A stretch of 24,723 bases of DNA from Nitratifractor sp. (GCA_015485845.1 WFSU01000192.1:1-24723); one strand, 5' to 3'. Counted from the stretch's first letter, positions 1 through 7,858 are shown. Notes: generated by a model from the sequence alone, not told the origin. A program made the numbers and translations.

Positions 1-678
1 CGCACCTTCGGCTACAAACGGGCGGAGATCCTCGCTGCGCTTTTCAATGCCTCAGTCCTCATCGGGATCGCGATCTTCCTCATCATCGAAGCGGTGCACA
101 AGTGGCTGCACCCTGAGCCGATCCAATCGATGTGGGTGATCGGGCTTGGAGCGTTGAGTATCCTCCTCAATGCCCTCAGTGTCCTGCTGGTCAAGGATGA
201 TGCACATGATAATATGAATATCCGGGCGGCGTATCTCCATCTGATGACGGACGTGATGACCAGTGTGGCGGTTGTCATCGGGGGTGTGGTGATGTACTAC
301 TGGGGGATTGTGTGGATCGATCCGCTTATTTCGGTATTGATCGCCCTCTATCTGATCCGGTCATCCTGGGGGATGGTGCGGGAGAGCACAGCGATCCTGA
401 TGCAGTTTGCTCCGGAGGGGTTCGATATGGAAGCCCTCATTGAGACCATTACCTCAGAGCCTGAGATCGTCAATGTCCACCATCTCCATCTCTGGAGGCT
501 CGATGACCATCGTATCCACCTCGAGGCACATCTGGACTTCGCTGAAGATGTGCCACTATCAGACTCCAATCGCCTCATCGATCGCCTCGAGCACCGCTTG
601 CATGACGACTTTGAGATCGAGCATGCGACGTTTCAGTGTGAGTTCGGGCGGAAGGATGACAAGCAGATCATTCCATAA
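1..678 (+). CDS. Cation diffusion facilitator (CDF) family efflux protein, 5'-truncated by window edge
   Basis: Inner-membrane proton-driven exporter of divalent metals (Zn, Co, Cd, Fe class); which metal cannot be told. The frame is open from base 1 and reads RTFGYKRAEILAALFNA, the conserved CDF motif after the second membrane segment, so the N-terminal part with the first metal-site residues is missing. Further membrane segments follow (VIGLGALSILLNALSVLLV; a later VAVVIGGVVMYYWG). HLMTDVMTSVAVVIGG matches the conserved H-x-x-x-D metal site (HALSDVLGSVGVLIA in relatives). The C-terminal cytoplasmic domain contains VHHLHLWRLDDHRIHLEAHL, the usual ferredoxin-like dimer domain. Family identity is secure. 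The gene ends convergently with the AhpD-like gene, overlapping it by 11 bp. Confidence 0.93.
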   Translation, partial: RTFGYKRAEILAALFNASVLIGIAIFLIIEAVHKWLHPEPIQSMWVIGLGALSILLNALSVLLVKDDAHDNMNIRAAYLHLMTDVMTSVAVVIGGVVMYYWGIVWIDPLISVLIALYLIRSSWGMVRESTAILMQFAPEGFDMEALIETITSEPEIVNVHHLHLWRLDDHRIHLEAHLDFAEDVPLSDSNRLIDRLEHRLHDDFEIEHATFQCEFGRKDDKQIIP

Positions 679-1030
679 AGGCATCAAAAGCCGCGCGGGC
701 ATTGCTGACCACGGCTGCGCCCTGAGAATGGCGTACCAGTTTTACGAGGTAGGCGAGTTCTTCCTGAGTCATGCCGTTTTTCTTGAGGAGCATGGCTTGT
801 TTGGCAGCACACTCCTCGTTGCCAATGGCGATGGAGGTGGCCAGGGTGATCATAAGTGAGGTCTTTTTGTCCAGCGGGTTGTTCTCATCCATGGTACTGA
901 AACGAGAGCTCATGGCATGCTCGATGAGGAAACGGGGGTCGATCGCTTTGGCGCTGGCGAGGCTCTCGGGGAGTGAACCCATCTTTTCGGTCATGTTTGC
1001 TTCGACTTGTTCGGGGGTAGGGGGTATCAT
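668..1030 (-). CDS. AhpD-like / carboxymuconolactone decarboxylase family protein
   Basis: A 120-residue all-helical protein of the CMD/AhpD fold. The core LMITLATSIAIGNEECAAKQAMLLKKNG followed by MTQEELAYLVKLV matches the CMD family pattern in which E-x-C lies in the central helix. Only one Cys (in EEC) is present, so the AhpD CxxC redox pair is absent and alkylhydroperoxidase activity is not implied. Family members act in protocatechuate degradation, peroxide defence or unknown redox roles. The start has a good SD (AAAGGA, 7 nt upstream of ATG) and a promoter lies upstream at 1060-1088. It stands alone and converges on the CDF gene. Confidence 0.8.
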   Translation of the reverse strand: MIPPTPEQVEANMTEKMGSLPESLASAKAIDPRFLIEHAMSSRFSTMDENNPLDKKTSLMITLATSIAIGNEECAAKQAMLLKKNGMTQEELAYLVKLVRHSQGAAVVSNARAAFDAFME

Positions 1031-1059
1031 GGTGTGTCCTTTGATTGGTTTGTGCGGGT

Positions 1060-1088
1060 AGAATAGCAGAATAGTATTAATAAATCAA
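1060..1088 (-). promoter_or_regulatory. Sigma70-type promoter for the AhpD-like gene
   Basis: On the minus strand a -35 TTGATT (1088-1083) is followed by a 17-bp spacer and a -10 TATTCT (1065-1060). Transcription would start about 20-25 nt upstream of the ATG at 1030. Spacing is ideal and both hexamers are close to consensus. Confidence 0.55.
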
Positions 1089-1140
1089 GATGAATTGATG
1101 TGATTAACCGAGTGAACACGGCTATTTAGAGAATGAAAAA

Positions 1141-2040
1141 TCACCAGAGCATCTGTAGTCTCTCCTCTATCATGCGTGCCTCCTCAACCGAAACCTTCCG
1201 AAAGTGCACGATAGTTCCCGGCCGTGCCTGTGCCAGTTTCCAGGCATCGGAGGGGATGACGGCTCCGAGTTTGGGGTAGCCGCCGATGGTCTGGCGTTCG
1301 TTGAGGAGGACGATGGGCTGGCCGTCTCGGGGGAGCTGGATGGTGCCGTAGGCGATGGGCTCGGAGAGGATTTCGTATGTGTGAGCCAGCGGTGTCCCCT
1401 CGAGGCGGCAGCCCATCCGGTCGGTGGCGTTGGTGACTTTCCACGGGGTGTCTGTAAACTGTGCCTCCAAGTCTTGGCCGAGCATTTCGGCCTGTGTACC
1501 CCGGACGTAGCGCAGGGTGATCTCCGAGTCATACGTGGGGATCAGGTGAGAAGGAAGCGAACGGGGGAGGGGAAACGGTTTTGCTGGAGAGCATCGGAGG
1601 TGATCTCCCCCTTCGATCATGTGTCCGAGGTGATCGCGGAGGCTGACGGAGGTGCTGCCGAGGTATCCGGGTGCGTCAAATCCACCCGTTGCGGCTAGAT
1701 AGATACGCAGCCCCTGTGTGATCATCCCGATCTCGATCGTGTCATTCGGTGCAATGGTGTACGTGTGCCAGAGGGGCTTACGGCGGCCGTTGATTTTGAC
1801 GATAGCCGTACCGCCGGTGAGGGCAATGGTGGTGGCGGTCGTCGCCCGGAGGGTGAGGCCACCCATGTTGACTTCTATGAGAGTGGCTCGGGGCGGGTTA
1901 CCCAGCAGTCGGTTGGCCTGCCGGGCGGCGTAACGGTCGGCCGGGCCGCTCTGGGTAATCCCGATATCGCCATAGCCGAACCGCCCCTCATCGACGTAGA
2001 GGCTCAGCATCCCGCTGCGCAATACCTCAAACCCGCTCAC
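1141..2040 (-). CDS. pxpC: 5-oxoprolinase subunit PxpC (biotin-dependent carboxyltransferase-like, KipA/YbgK family)
   Basis: Subunit of the prokaryotic ATP-dependent 5-oxoprolinase PxpABC, which opens 5-oxo-L-proline (pyroglutamate) to glutamate. The 299 residues are the normal length. The N-terminus (VLRSGMLSLYVDEGRFGYGDIGITQSGPADRYAA) matches the family hallmark T-x-Q-D-x-G-R-x-G-x-x-x-x-G-x-x-x-S-G-x-x-D, and the C-terminal QPIVLLNERQTIGGYPKLGAV matches the family's closing motif. The start is GTG at 2040, overlapping the pxpB stop as GTGA, so translation is coupled. It is the last gene of the TRAP-Pxp operon; no strong intrinsic terminator is visible in the 1031-1140 gap. Confidence 0.93.
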   Translation of the reverse strand: MSGFEVLRSGMLSLYVDEGRFGYGDIGITQSGPADRYAARQANRLLGNPPRATLIEVNMGGLTLRATTATTIALTGGTAIVKINGRRKPLWHTYTIAPNDTIEIGMITQGLRIYLAATGGFDAPGYLGSTSVSLRDHLGHMIEGGDHLRCSPAKPFPLPRSLPSHLIPTYDSEITLRYVRGTQAEMLGQDLEAQFTDTPWKVTNATDRMGCRLEGTPLAHTYEILSEPIAYGTIQLPRDGQPIVLLNERQTIGGYPKLGAVIPSDAWKLAQARPGTIVHFRKVSVEEARMIEERLQMLW

Positions 2041-2714
2041 AACTCACCTCCAAGCTCAAGAAACCGCTCCCGGTCAATGGGCTCGAATGTTACTTGATCG
2101 CCGGGGCGCAGGAGCGAAAACCCTTTCAGTGAGGGGTCAAAAAGCTCCAGCGGAGTGCGCCCGAGGATATTCCAGCCGCCGGGGGAAACCATGGGGTAGA
2201 TGGCGCACTGGGTGTTGGCTATGGCAACGGAGCGGGCGGGAATGTCGGCACGCGGCGTGGCCAGCCGGGGGGTGGCGATACGGTCATCTACCTCCCCCAT
2301 GTAGCCAAATCCGGGCATGAATCCGATCATATAGACTCGGTATGTCCGGCCGCTGTGCAGTGCGATTATCTCCTCGATGCCAAGATCGTGTGCATCGGCG
2401 ACTTGCTCGAGATCCCATCCCACCTCCGTATCGTAGTAAACCGGGATGGTGAGGGTGCGGGGTGCGACAGCAGATTCGCGGTCGATGCGGGCTTCGTACT
2501 CCTGCATGATGGATGCGACCGCCTCGTGGGTGTAGCGTCTGGGATCAAATTGAATGTAGAGGGTGGTATAGGCGGGGATGATTTCGATGAAGCCGGTGAT
2601 CTCTGCCGATTTGAGTGCACGGTAGAGGGCAAGGATGTGATCCGAAACAGCTGGATCGATCGCCTCACCGAAACGGAGCAGGAGGGCATCAACCGCCGCA
2701 ATCTCAGAGCGCAT
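2037..2714 (-). CDS. pxpB: 5-oxoprolinase subunit PxpB (KipI/YbgJ family)
   Basis: Partner of PxpC in 5-oxoproline hydrolysis (KipI-like; Bacillus KipI inhibits KinA). The 225-residue frame from ATG 2714 begins MRSEIAAVDALLLRFG, the typical N-terminus. The frame is open further upstream, but that part lies under pxpA and has no family similarity. The hallmark C-terminal segment is present: MIGFMPGFGYMGEV, then ATPRLATPRADIPARSV, then YPMVSPGGWNILGRTP. Its start overlaps the pxpA stop by 11 bp and its stop overlaps pxpC by 4 bp, so all three subunits are co-translated. Confidence 0.94.
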   Translation of the reverse strand: MRSEIAAVDALLLRFGEAIDPAVSDHILALYRALKSAEITGFIEIIPAYTTLYIQFDPRRYTHEAVASIMQEYEARIDRESAVAPRTLTIPVYYDTEVGWDLEQVADAHDLGIEEIIALHSGRTYRVYMIGFMPGFGYMGEVDDRIATPRLATPRADIPARSVAIANTQCAIYPMVSPGGWNILGRTPLELFDPSLKGFSLLRPGDQVTFEPIDRERFLELGGEL

Positions 2715-3435
2715 CACGCAGGGCCTCAATGACGGCGATTGCCTCGGGGTTGTCCCCGTGGACACAGAGGGAATCCCCCCGCAATCGCAGTGGCAATCCA
2801 TCGTGCGCTTCGAGGGTGCCGGTATCGAGATACTTCCGAATGCGCCCGCTGATCTGCTTCGGGTCGTGGAGGAGGGCATGGGGTTCGGTGCGGGGGACGA
2901 GATGCCCTTCGGGTGTGTAGTTGCGATCGGCGAAGAGTTCGTAGCGCAGCGGGATACCGTAACGGGAAGCGATGGATTCATAGGCTTTGTTCCGGGGGCT
3001 GGAGAGGATCATGAGTTCGAGGTGGGGATCGATCTGCGAAACGGTTCGCGCGATGGTCTCAAAGATTTTTTCATCCCGCATCATGTCGTTGTAGAGGGCT
3101 CCGTGCGGTTTGACGTAGCCAAGTTTCAGGCCGTGGGTATGGGCGATGGGCTCGAGGCGTTCGATTTGCTCTCGAAGTGTTTGGGCAAGCGCTTCGGAGC
3201 TCATAGGGATCGATGTTCGCCCGAAGTTTCCCGGATCGGGGTAGCCCGGATGGGCACCGATCTCGACGCCGTGCTCTTTGGCCAGGCGGACATTGTCTTC
3301 CATGGTCTCTACGGAACCGGCATGCCCCCCACAGGCGATGTTGGCCTGATCAATGAGGGGGTAGAGAGCGGCGTCATTGCCGGCACCTTCCCCGAGGTCG
3401 CAGTTGAGACGGAGAGTATTCTTTTGCTTCATCAT
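2704..3435 (-). CDS. pxpA: 5-oxoprolinase subunit PxpA (LamB/YcsF family)
   Basis: Hydrolase-like subunit of 5-oxoprolinase. The 243 residues are normal length. LNCDLGEGAGNDAALYPLIDQANIACGGHAG is the diagnostic N-terminal motif, followed by GVEIGAHPGYPD and, in mid-protein, YVKPHGALYND. The LxxRGDSLCVHGDNPEA C-terminus is also typical. The start is MMKQKN; the second Met is an equally possible initiator. It begins 13 nt after the dctM stop, tying the 5-oxoprolinase genes to the transporter genes. Confidence 0.95.
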   Translation of the reverse strand: MMKQKNTLRLNCDLGEGAGNDAALYPLIDQANIACGGHAGSVETMEDNVRLAKEHGVEIGAHPGYPDPGNFGRTSIPMSSEALAQTLREQIERLEPIAHTHGLKLGYVKPHGALYNDMMRDEKIFETIARTVSQIDPHLELMILSSPRNKAYESIASRYGIPLRYELFADRNYTPEGHLVPRTEPHALLHDPKQISGRIRKYLDTGTLEAHDGLPLRLRGDSLCVHGDNPEAIAVIEALRDAL

Positions 3436-3448
3436 AGCGCCATTATAC

Positions 3449-4786
3449 CTATTTCCCGATCATATGTTGTGGCAGATACGTAGCGATCTCAGGAAAAGCG
3501 GTCACCACGACGACGATGAAGATCATGATGAGGAAGAACGGAAAGGTGGCTTTGAGGATGTAGCTGATCTCTTCACCGGAGATACTCTGGATCACGAAGA
3601 GTGAGAAGCCCACCGGTGGGGTGATCTGGCTGAGCTCGACCATGAAGACGAGGAAGATCCCGAACCACAACGGATCAAACCCGGCCATGACGACAATCGG
3701 CAGCACGATCGGCAGGGTCATTACCACGATGGAGATCCCATCGAGGATCATCCCGAGGAAGATATACATGATCCCGATCACGAGGATCAGGACATACGGG
3801 GAGAGGTGAAGTCCGGCGATGTACTCACTGATGGCGCGGGCGATCCCGAGGAATCCGACGACCTGCGCGAGGAAGCTGGCACCGGCGATGATGAAGCTGA
3901 TCATGACGGTGGTTTTGACCGCATTGAGGAGGGAATCCCGGAAAATCTGCCAGCTGAAACTGCGGAAATAGATCGCCAGAATGATCGCGCCGAGTACGCC
4001 GAGTGCTGCGGCTTCGGTCGGGGTGGCAAACCCGCCGTAGATGCTCCCGAGTACCAGCGTGATGAGGGAGAAGATGGGGATGAGCTCCTTGATGGAGTAT
4101 ATCTTTTCTTTGAGGCTGAAGTGCTCCTGCGTGCGGGGAACGACATCACGGTTGATGGTCGAGACAAACATAATGTAGAGCGAATACGCCGTACCGAGCA
4201 GCAGTCCCGGGAAGATCCCGGCGATGAAGAGCTTGCCGATGGAGACATCCGAGAGGACGCCGTAGATGATCATGATGAGGCTCGGAGGAATGAGAAATCC
4301 CAGCGTCCCGCTCCCGGCCAGCGATCCCAGCGCCAGCTTCTTGCTGTAGCCCCGTTTTTTGAGTTCGCTGAGGGTGATCTTGCCCACGGTGGCGGTGGTG
4401 GCGGCCGACGAGCCCGATACGGCGGCAAAGAGCGAACACGCGGCGACGTTGACGTGGAGCAGACGGCCGGGGACGTGGGTGAGCCACGGCATGAGTCCGT
4501 TGAGCAGCCGAGTCGAGATGGAGGAGTGGTAGAGGATCTCCCCCATGAGGATAAACATCGGCAGGGCCGCCAGCGACCAGGAGTTGAGCGAATCGTACAG
4601 TGAACCGGCCAGCAGGTCGCCTGCTTTTTGAAAGAGGCTGATGGTAGGCGGCAAATGGTGTTCGTAGAGCATCATCCCGGCCATCCCGGTGAGCATGAGG
4701 GAGACCCCGATCCAAATCGAGCTCATCAAAAACAGAAACATCACCCCCATCAATACCACGGAGAGGATCAACGGATCACTGATCAT
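3449..4786 (-). CDS. dctM: TRAP transporter large permease, DctM subunit
   Basis: The 12-TM membrane-transport subunit of a tripartite ATP-independent periplasmic transporter, driven by the sodium gradient; 445 residues, normal length. Successive hydrophobic segments run through the protein with DctM motifs such as SGSSAATTATVGKITLSELKKRGY, GTLGFLIPPSLIMIIYG, GGFATPTEAAALGVLGA and LSQITPPVGFSLFV. The ATG at 4786 was chosen because AAAGGA lies just upstream and because in-frame sequence further 5' overlaps dctQ. It overlaps dctQ by 11 bp and is followed after 13 nt by pxpA. The substrate is inferred from context to be 5-oxoproline or a related carboxylate. Confidence 0.95.
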   Translation of the reverse strand: MISDPLILSVVLMGVMFLFLMSSIWIGVSLMLTGMAGMMLYEHHLPPTISLFQKAGDLLAGSLYDSLNSWSLAALPMFILMGEILYHSSISTRLLNGLMPWLTHVPGRLLHVNVAACSLFAAVSGSSAATTATVGKITLSELKKRGYSKKLALGSLAGSGTLGFLIPPSLIMIIYGVLSDVSIGKLFIAGIFPGLLLGTAYSLYIMFVSTINRDVVPRTQEHFSLKEKIYSIKELIPIFSLITLVLGSIYGGFATPTEAAALGVLGAIILAIYFRSFSWQIFRDSLLNAVKTTVMISFIIAGASFLAQVVGFLGIARAISEYIAGLHLSPYVLILVIGIMYIFLGMILDGISIVVMTLPIVLPIVVMAGFDPLWFGIFLVFMVELSQITPPVGFSLFVIQSISGEEISYILKATFPFFLIMIFIVVVVTAFPEIATYLPQHMIGK

Positions 4787-5264
4787 GGAAGATCCTTTTG
4801 AGGACAAATACCAACACGGAGAGGGCAAAGATCGCCAACCCGATGACGATGGGGATCTGCGTCAGGTAGAGCGGCGTCTCGGAGACCCCTTCGGAGAGCA
4901 TCCCCATCTCCTTGGACTCGAGCATGAAGCTGGTACTGTAAACCAAAGCGAAAAGCAGGATCGCCAGGGTCATCAGACCGGCGAAGATGTCTACCCATCG
5001 GTTTGCCTTACCTTTGAGACGGGAGGTGACGATGGAGATACGGATATGTCCCCCCTCGTCAAACGTATACGCCAGCCCGAGAAAGACCGCCGCGAGATAA
5101 AAATACCCGCTGTACTCATCCGCCCGCATCGTCGAATAGTCAAAAAATGACCGCCCGATGATCTCGGTCATGATAAGTAATACTAGCATCACGAAGAGCG
5201 TTGCCGAGAGGTACGCTCCCCCGCGTGTGAGGGCGCGGCTGAATTTTTCGAGGCGGGAGAGCAT
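4776..5264 (-). CDS. dctQ: TRAP transporter small permease, DctQ subunit
   Basis: The four-TM small membrane subunit that associates with DctM; 162 residues. Visible signatures are VLLIMTEIIGRSFFDY with RADEYSGYFYLAAVFLGLAYTFDEGGHIRISI, the usual DctQ pattern of R-x-x-x-E-Y and G-H-I-R. The start at 5264 (MLSRLEKFSRAL) leaves a single base between the dctP stop and this ATG (TAA-A-ATG). Longer in-frame starts would lie inside dctP and lack family similarity. Translation is evidently coupled to both neighbours. Confidence 0.93.
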   Translation of the reverse strand: MLSRLEKFSRALTRGGAYLSATLFVMLVLLIMTEIIGRSFFDYSTMRADEYSGYFYLAAVFLGLAYTFDEGGHIRISIVTSRLKGKANRWVDIFAGLMTLAILLFALVYSTSFMLESKEMGMLSEGVSETPLYLTQIPIVIGLAIFALSVLVFVLKRIFHDQ

Positions 5265-5265
5265 T

Positions 5266-6225
5266 TTAGTGCTTGTAGGCGGCGAAAATTTTCTTGATGT
5301 CGTCACCGGCATCTTTGAGGTATTCGTCGAGCATTTTCTTGCCCACTTCAGATAACTGCTTCTTGAGAGTAGGGCTTGCTTCGGCGATCTTCATCCCGTG
5401 ATCGGCCAGTGTTTTGAGGGCGATGGCATCTTCTTTCTTACTCACGCCCCACTGAGCCGCTTCGGTCTCTTTGGCTGCCTTGAGCATGGCGGCCTGCTGG
5501 TCCTTGGAAAGGGCGTTCCAGTAGTCGAGGTTGATGGTGACAGCCTGGAGGGGATAAGCGTAGTTGATCTTGGTGAAGTGACTCAGCACCTCCCAGAGCT
5601 TGCCGTCCTTGCCTGAAGCCGACGAGGTGACGACGCCGTTGACCATCCCAGTCTGGAGCGCGGAGTAGACTTCACCCCACGGCAATGCCACGGCGTTGCC
5701 CCCGGCCATTTTGACGAAATTTGCGGAGTTTTTGTCGTAGGTGCGGGCTTTGACGTCTTTGAAATCGGCCGTAGAGTTGATGGCGTGCTTGGTGTAGATG
5801 CCGCTTGGAGGCCAGCTGACGGCGTAGAGCATCTTCTGGTTCCACTTTTTGGCCACCGCATCGTAAGCGGGCTTGGAGAGCTGGTAGAGCTTGAACGCAT
5901 CATCATAGCTGTTGGCAACAAACGGGAGTGCGGAGATCCCGAAGACTTTGCCCCCACCGGCAGTGAAGGGGATGAACATATCGGTCATGGGCGCGGTGCC
6001 GTCTTTGACGGCTTTGAGTGGGTTGCCCTTGACGAGCGAGCTGCCGGCATGGACGGTGATCTTGACCGTGCCGTTGGAGTACTTGTCCACCAGCTTGGCG
6101 AAGTTCTCCGCCCCTTTGGTGTGGAAGTTGTTGGCGCCATACTTGGCATTGAGGTCAAGCTTGGTCACATTCCCTGCGAACAGCGTAGCAGTAGCGATCG
6201 AGGCTACGAGTAGTTGTTTCATCAT
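5266..6225 (-). CDS. dctP: TRAP transporter substrate-binding protein, DctP family
   Basis: Periplasmic solute receptor of the TRAP system; 319 residues with a signal peptide (MMKQLLVASIATATLFAG). The mature protein shows the DctP pattern: N-terminal YGANNFHTKGAENFAKLV, later PLKAVKDGTAPM, then VKARTYDKNSANF. R161 of the last motif sits where TRAP receptors salt-bridge the substrate carboxylate, followed by LPWGEVYSALQTGMVNGV. A carboxylic-acid ligand is therefore expected. Position at the head of an operon with PxpABC makes 5-oxoproline the leading candidate, but this is inference. The SD AAAGGAG lies 5-8 nt before the paired ATG codons. Confidence 0.95.
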   Translation of the reverse strand: MMKQLLVASIATATLFAGNVTKLDLNAKYGANNFHTKGAENFAKLVDKYSNGTVKITVHAGSSLVKGNPLKAVKDGTAPMTDMFIPFTAGGGKVFGISALPFVANSYDDAFKLYQLSKPAYDAVAKKWNQKMLYAVSWPPSGIYTKHAINSTADFKDVKARTYDKNSANFVKMAGGNAVALPWGEVYSALQTGMVNGVVTSSASGKDGKLWEVLSHFTKINYAYPLQAVTINLDYWNALSKDQQAAMLKAAKETEAAQWGVSKKEDAIALKTLADHGMKIAEASPTLKKQLSEVGKKMLDEYLKDAGDDIKKIFAAYKH

Positions 6226-6255
6226 GGTTTCTCCTTTGTGAAATGATGTGGGGGT

Positions 6256-6261
6256 ATTATG
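6256..6261 (-). promoter_or_regulatory. Possible -10 element for the dctP-pxpC operon
   Basis: CATAAT on the minus strand about 30 nt upstream of dctP. No convincing -35 lies at 17 nt, which is common for vegetative promoters in this phylum. Candidate only. Confidence 0.3.
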
Positions 6262-6324
6262 CCATGGGGTGGTGAGGTTTTGGTGAGGTGGTGTATTGGT
6301 ATAGTGGTTATTGGTGTATTGGGG

Positions 6325-6342
6325 ACGCGACTTCAGTCGCGT
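6325..6342. repeat. ACTTCAGT-core palindrome, copy 1
   Basis: ACGCGACT-TC-AGTCGCGT, a perfect 8-bp stem, preceded by GGGG. It is the same unit as those at 10093-10110, 17722-17739 and 17793-17810. It lies upstream of the dctP operon. Confidence 0.85.
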
Positions 6343-6345
6343 TTT

Positions 6346-6373
6346 CTGGTTCCATATCTCCCGATAAGGAACC
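6346..6373. repeat. GGTTCC...GGAACC palindrome, imperfect inverted copy
   Basis: The reverse complement reads GGTTCCTTATC-GGGA-GATATGGAACCAG. This matches the palindrome at 7118-7147 with one base change in the left arm, in opposite orientation. It is the third copy of the repeat that flanks the lysE-type gene. Confidence 0.75.
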
Positions 6374-6435
6374 CAATATTAGGTCTAATGCTATAGAGGG
6401 ATTTTGATACTTTATGGTGTTTGTATGTAGGTATA

Positions 6436-6464
6436 GTTCCATATCAGGAGATATGGAACCAGTG
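6436..6464. repeat. Left flanking direct repeat (palindromic) of the lysE cassette
   Basis: GTTCCATATC-AGGA-GATATGGAAC is a perfect 10-bp stem with a 4-nt loop, extended by CAGTG. The whole 29-bp stretch recurs in the same orientation at 7121-7149 with a single mismatch (A6446 versus G7131). Confidence 0.85.
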
Positions 6465-6479
6465 AAAGGGGTGGGTTGG

Positions 6480-7058
6480 TCAGGCAAAAAACATATAGAC
6501 AGCTACCCCAACGAGAAGCAGGGAAAATACGATTTTCTGTATGAAGAAAAACCGCTCATTCTCTACCCATCGCCTCAAGCTGGCACCAAAAATAGCCCAA
6601 GCCGTATTGCCCACAAGGAAATACCCCAAAGCAAGAACACTGAGGAGCACTATTCCAGAAAGGGTTTGCCCCTCTTCAGAGAATTGGGCATACATAACAA
6701 TTAGAGTCATCCATACCTTTGGGTTCAGCATGCTCAGAGCAAATCCATTCCAAAAGCCAAGTGCCACAGCCCCTTCTCCAACTTTCATCTTTACAATTTT
6801 CCATGCAAGAAGCAGAAGATATAGTATTCCAAGATACCGTATCAGCTCCATGAGCAGTGGGTAGGCAGCAAACAGACTTTTCAAACCGATGCCCACTCCA
6901 AATGCCTGTGTCAAAAAAGCAATATTGATTCCGGCAATCAAAGGGATACTTTTACGGAAGCCACTCTGTATCCCTACCGCAGAAAGCGTGATATTGACCG
7001 GACCGGGTGTCCAGGCCAAAGGTATGATAAACATCGAAAAAATCAGTAAAAAGTTCAT
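6480..7058 (-). CDS. LysE/RhtB family amino-acid exporter
   Basis: Inner-membrane exporter of the LysE/RhtB superfamily, 192 residues with about six hydrophobic segments. IIPLAWTPGPVNITLSAVGIQSGFRKSIPLIAGI is the family N-terminus (P-G-P-x-x family signature, G-x-x-x-G). FWNGFALSMLNPKVWMTL matches the F-x-x-G-x-x-x-x-x-x-N-P-K motif. ATG 7058 is preferred over an upstream in-frame start because TGGAG lies 5 nt before it; the upstream extension reads through the flanking palindrome. The gene is visibly AT-richer than its surroundings and is bracketed by 29-bp direct repeats, which suggests acquisition as a unit. The substrate is unknown. Confidence 0.88.
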   Translation of the reverse strand: MNFLLIFSMFIIPLAWTPGPVNITLSAVGIQSGFRKSIPLIAGINIAFLTQAFGVGIGLKSLFAAYPLLMELIRYLGILYLLLLAWKIVKMKVGEGAVALGFWNGFALSMLNPKVWMTLIVMYAQFSEEGQTLSGIVLLSVLALGYFLVGNTAWAIFGASLRRWVENERFFFIQKIVFSLLLVGVAVYMFFA

Positions 7059-7117
7059 GAATCTCCAAAAATACCTTTTGAGTATCTTACTATCTTTTTC
7101 AGTAAGTGAGCCTTTTT

Positions 7118-7149
7118 CTGGTTCCATATCGGGAGATATGGAACCAGTG
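7118..7149. repeat. Right flanking direct repeat (palindromic) of the lysE cassette
   Basis: CTGGTTCCATATC-GGGA-GATATGGAACCAG is a perfect 13-bp stem with a 4-nt loop (7118-7147). Bases 7121-7149 repeat 6436-6464 with one mismatch. Confidence 0.88.
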
Positions 7150-7162
7150 GAACTCCTCACCC

Positions 7163-7858
7163 CTAATTTCTAATTTCTAATTCTCGCAGCCGATACCCCT
7201 CCCTCGGAACATTCTCGATAATATCCACTGGCAACCGTGAGCGAAGTTCTTTGATAAAGGTCTTGAGTGCTCCCCGGCTCATGGGTTTGTCATCCCAGAG
7301 GTGGTCGGCAATCTGGTCGTAGGTGGTGATGGCGGGATGGTGGCGGTGGAGCAGGAGGAGGAAGCGTCGGTCGCGCCGGCGCAGGGGGATGGGTCGGTCG
7401 CGGTAGAGGAGTTCGCCTCGGCGCAGATCGTAGTAGAGATCGTTGGCCAGATCGATACGGTGGATGAGGCGCTCTTCGAGGGCGTGGAGGAGTCCTTCGA
7501 GGAGATTGGTGGCGTTGACGGGTTTGAGGATGTAGTGGCTGATGTTGAGGTTGATGAGCTCGAGGAGGTACTCTTCGTTGGAGTAGGCGGTGACCATGAC
7601 GATGGGGACGTGGCGGTCGATTTCGCGGATGAGGCGCACCATCTCCACGCCGCTCGAGCGGGGCATTTCGATATCGGTGAGGATCAGATCGGGGCGGGTT
7701 TCGTAAAAGCGATCGAGCCCTTCTTCGCCATCAGCCGCTTCGATCACTTCGTCGAAGTAGTACTCCAGTGTGCGCACCAGCCGTCGCCGGATGCCTGCTT
7801 CGTCCTCGACGCAGAGGATGCGGAAGTTTTTGAGCTGTTCGATCTGGGTGTTATCCAT
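7163..7858 (-). CDS. OmpR-type response regulator (receiver plus winged helix)
   Basis: Two-component transcription regulator, 231 residues from ATG 7858. Receiver domain at about residues 12-125: acidic pair in CVEDE, phosphoacceptor D62 in LILTDIEMP, T90 in VMVTAYS, K112 in ILKPVN. The C-terminal DNA-binding domain (about 140-228) ends PREGYRL, the winged-helix signature of OmpR/PhoB regulators. The start overlaps the stop of the upstream kinase by 8 bp, so they are a cognate pair. The last codons and the TAG stop are made of heptamer repeats (AAATTAG), so the C-terminal tail ELEIRN is repeat-derived. Target genes unknown. Confidence 0.92.
   Translation of the reverse strand: MDNTQIEQLKNFRILCVEDEAGIRRRLVRTLEYYFDEVIEAADGEEGLDRFYETRPDLILTDIEMPRSSGVEMVRLIREIDRHVPIVMVTAYSNEEYLLELINLNISHYILKPVNATNLLEGLLHALEERLIHRIDLANDLYYDLRRGELLYRDRPIPLRRRDRRFLLLLHRHHPAITTYDQIADHLWDDKPMSRGALKTFIKELRSRLPVDIIENVPREGYRLRELEIRN
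7164..7183. repeat. Heptamer tandem array (TAATTTC)
   Basis: About 2.7 copies of TAATTTC on the plus strand (AAATTAG on the coding strand). The array overlaps the 3' end and stop codon of the response regulator. Confidence 0.75.

Noticed and set aside
3806..4603. A 265-codon plus-strand open frame across dctM
   Set aside because: Highly charged low-complexity translation opposite a clear DctM permease; a shadow frame.
6414..6704. A plus-strand frame starting in the palindrome region and running into lysE
   Set aside because: It reads through the palindrome and antisense to LysE motifs; no SD or recognisable domain.
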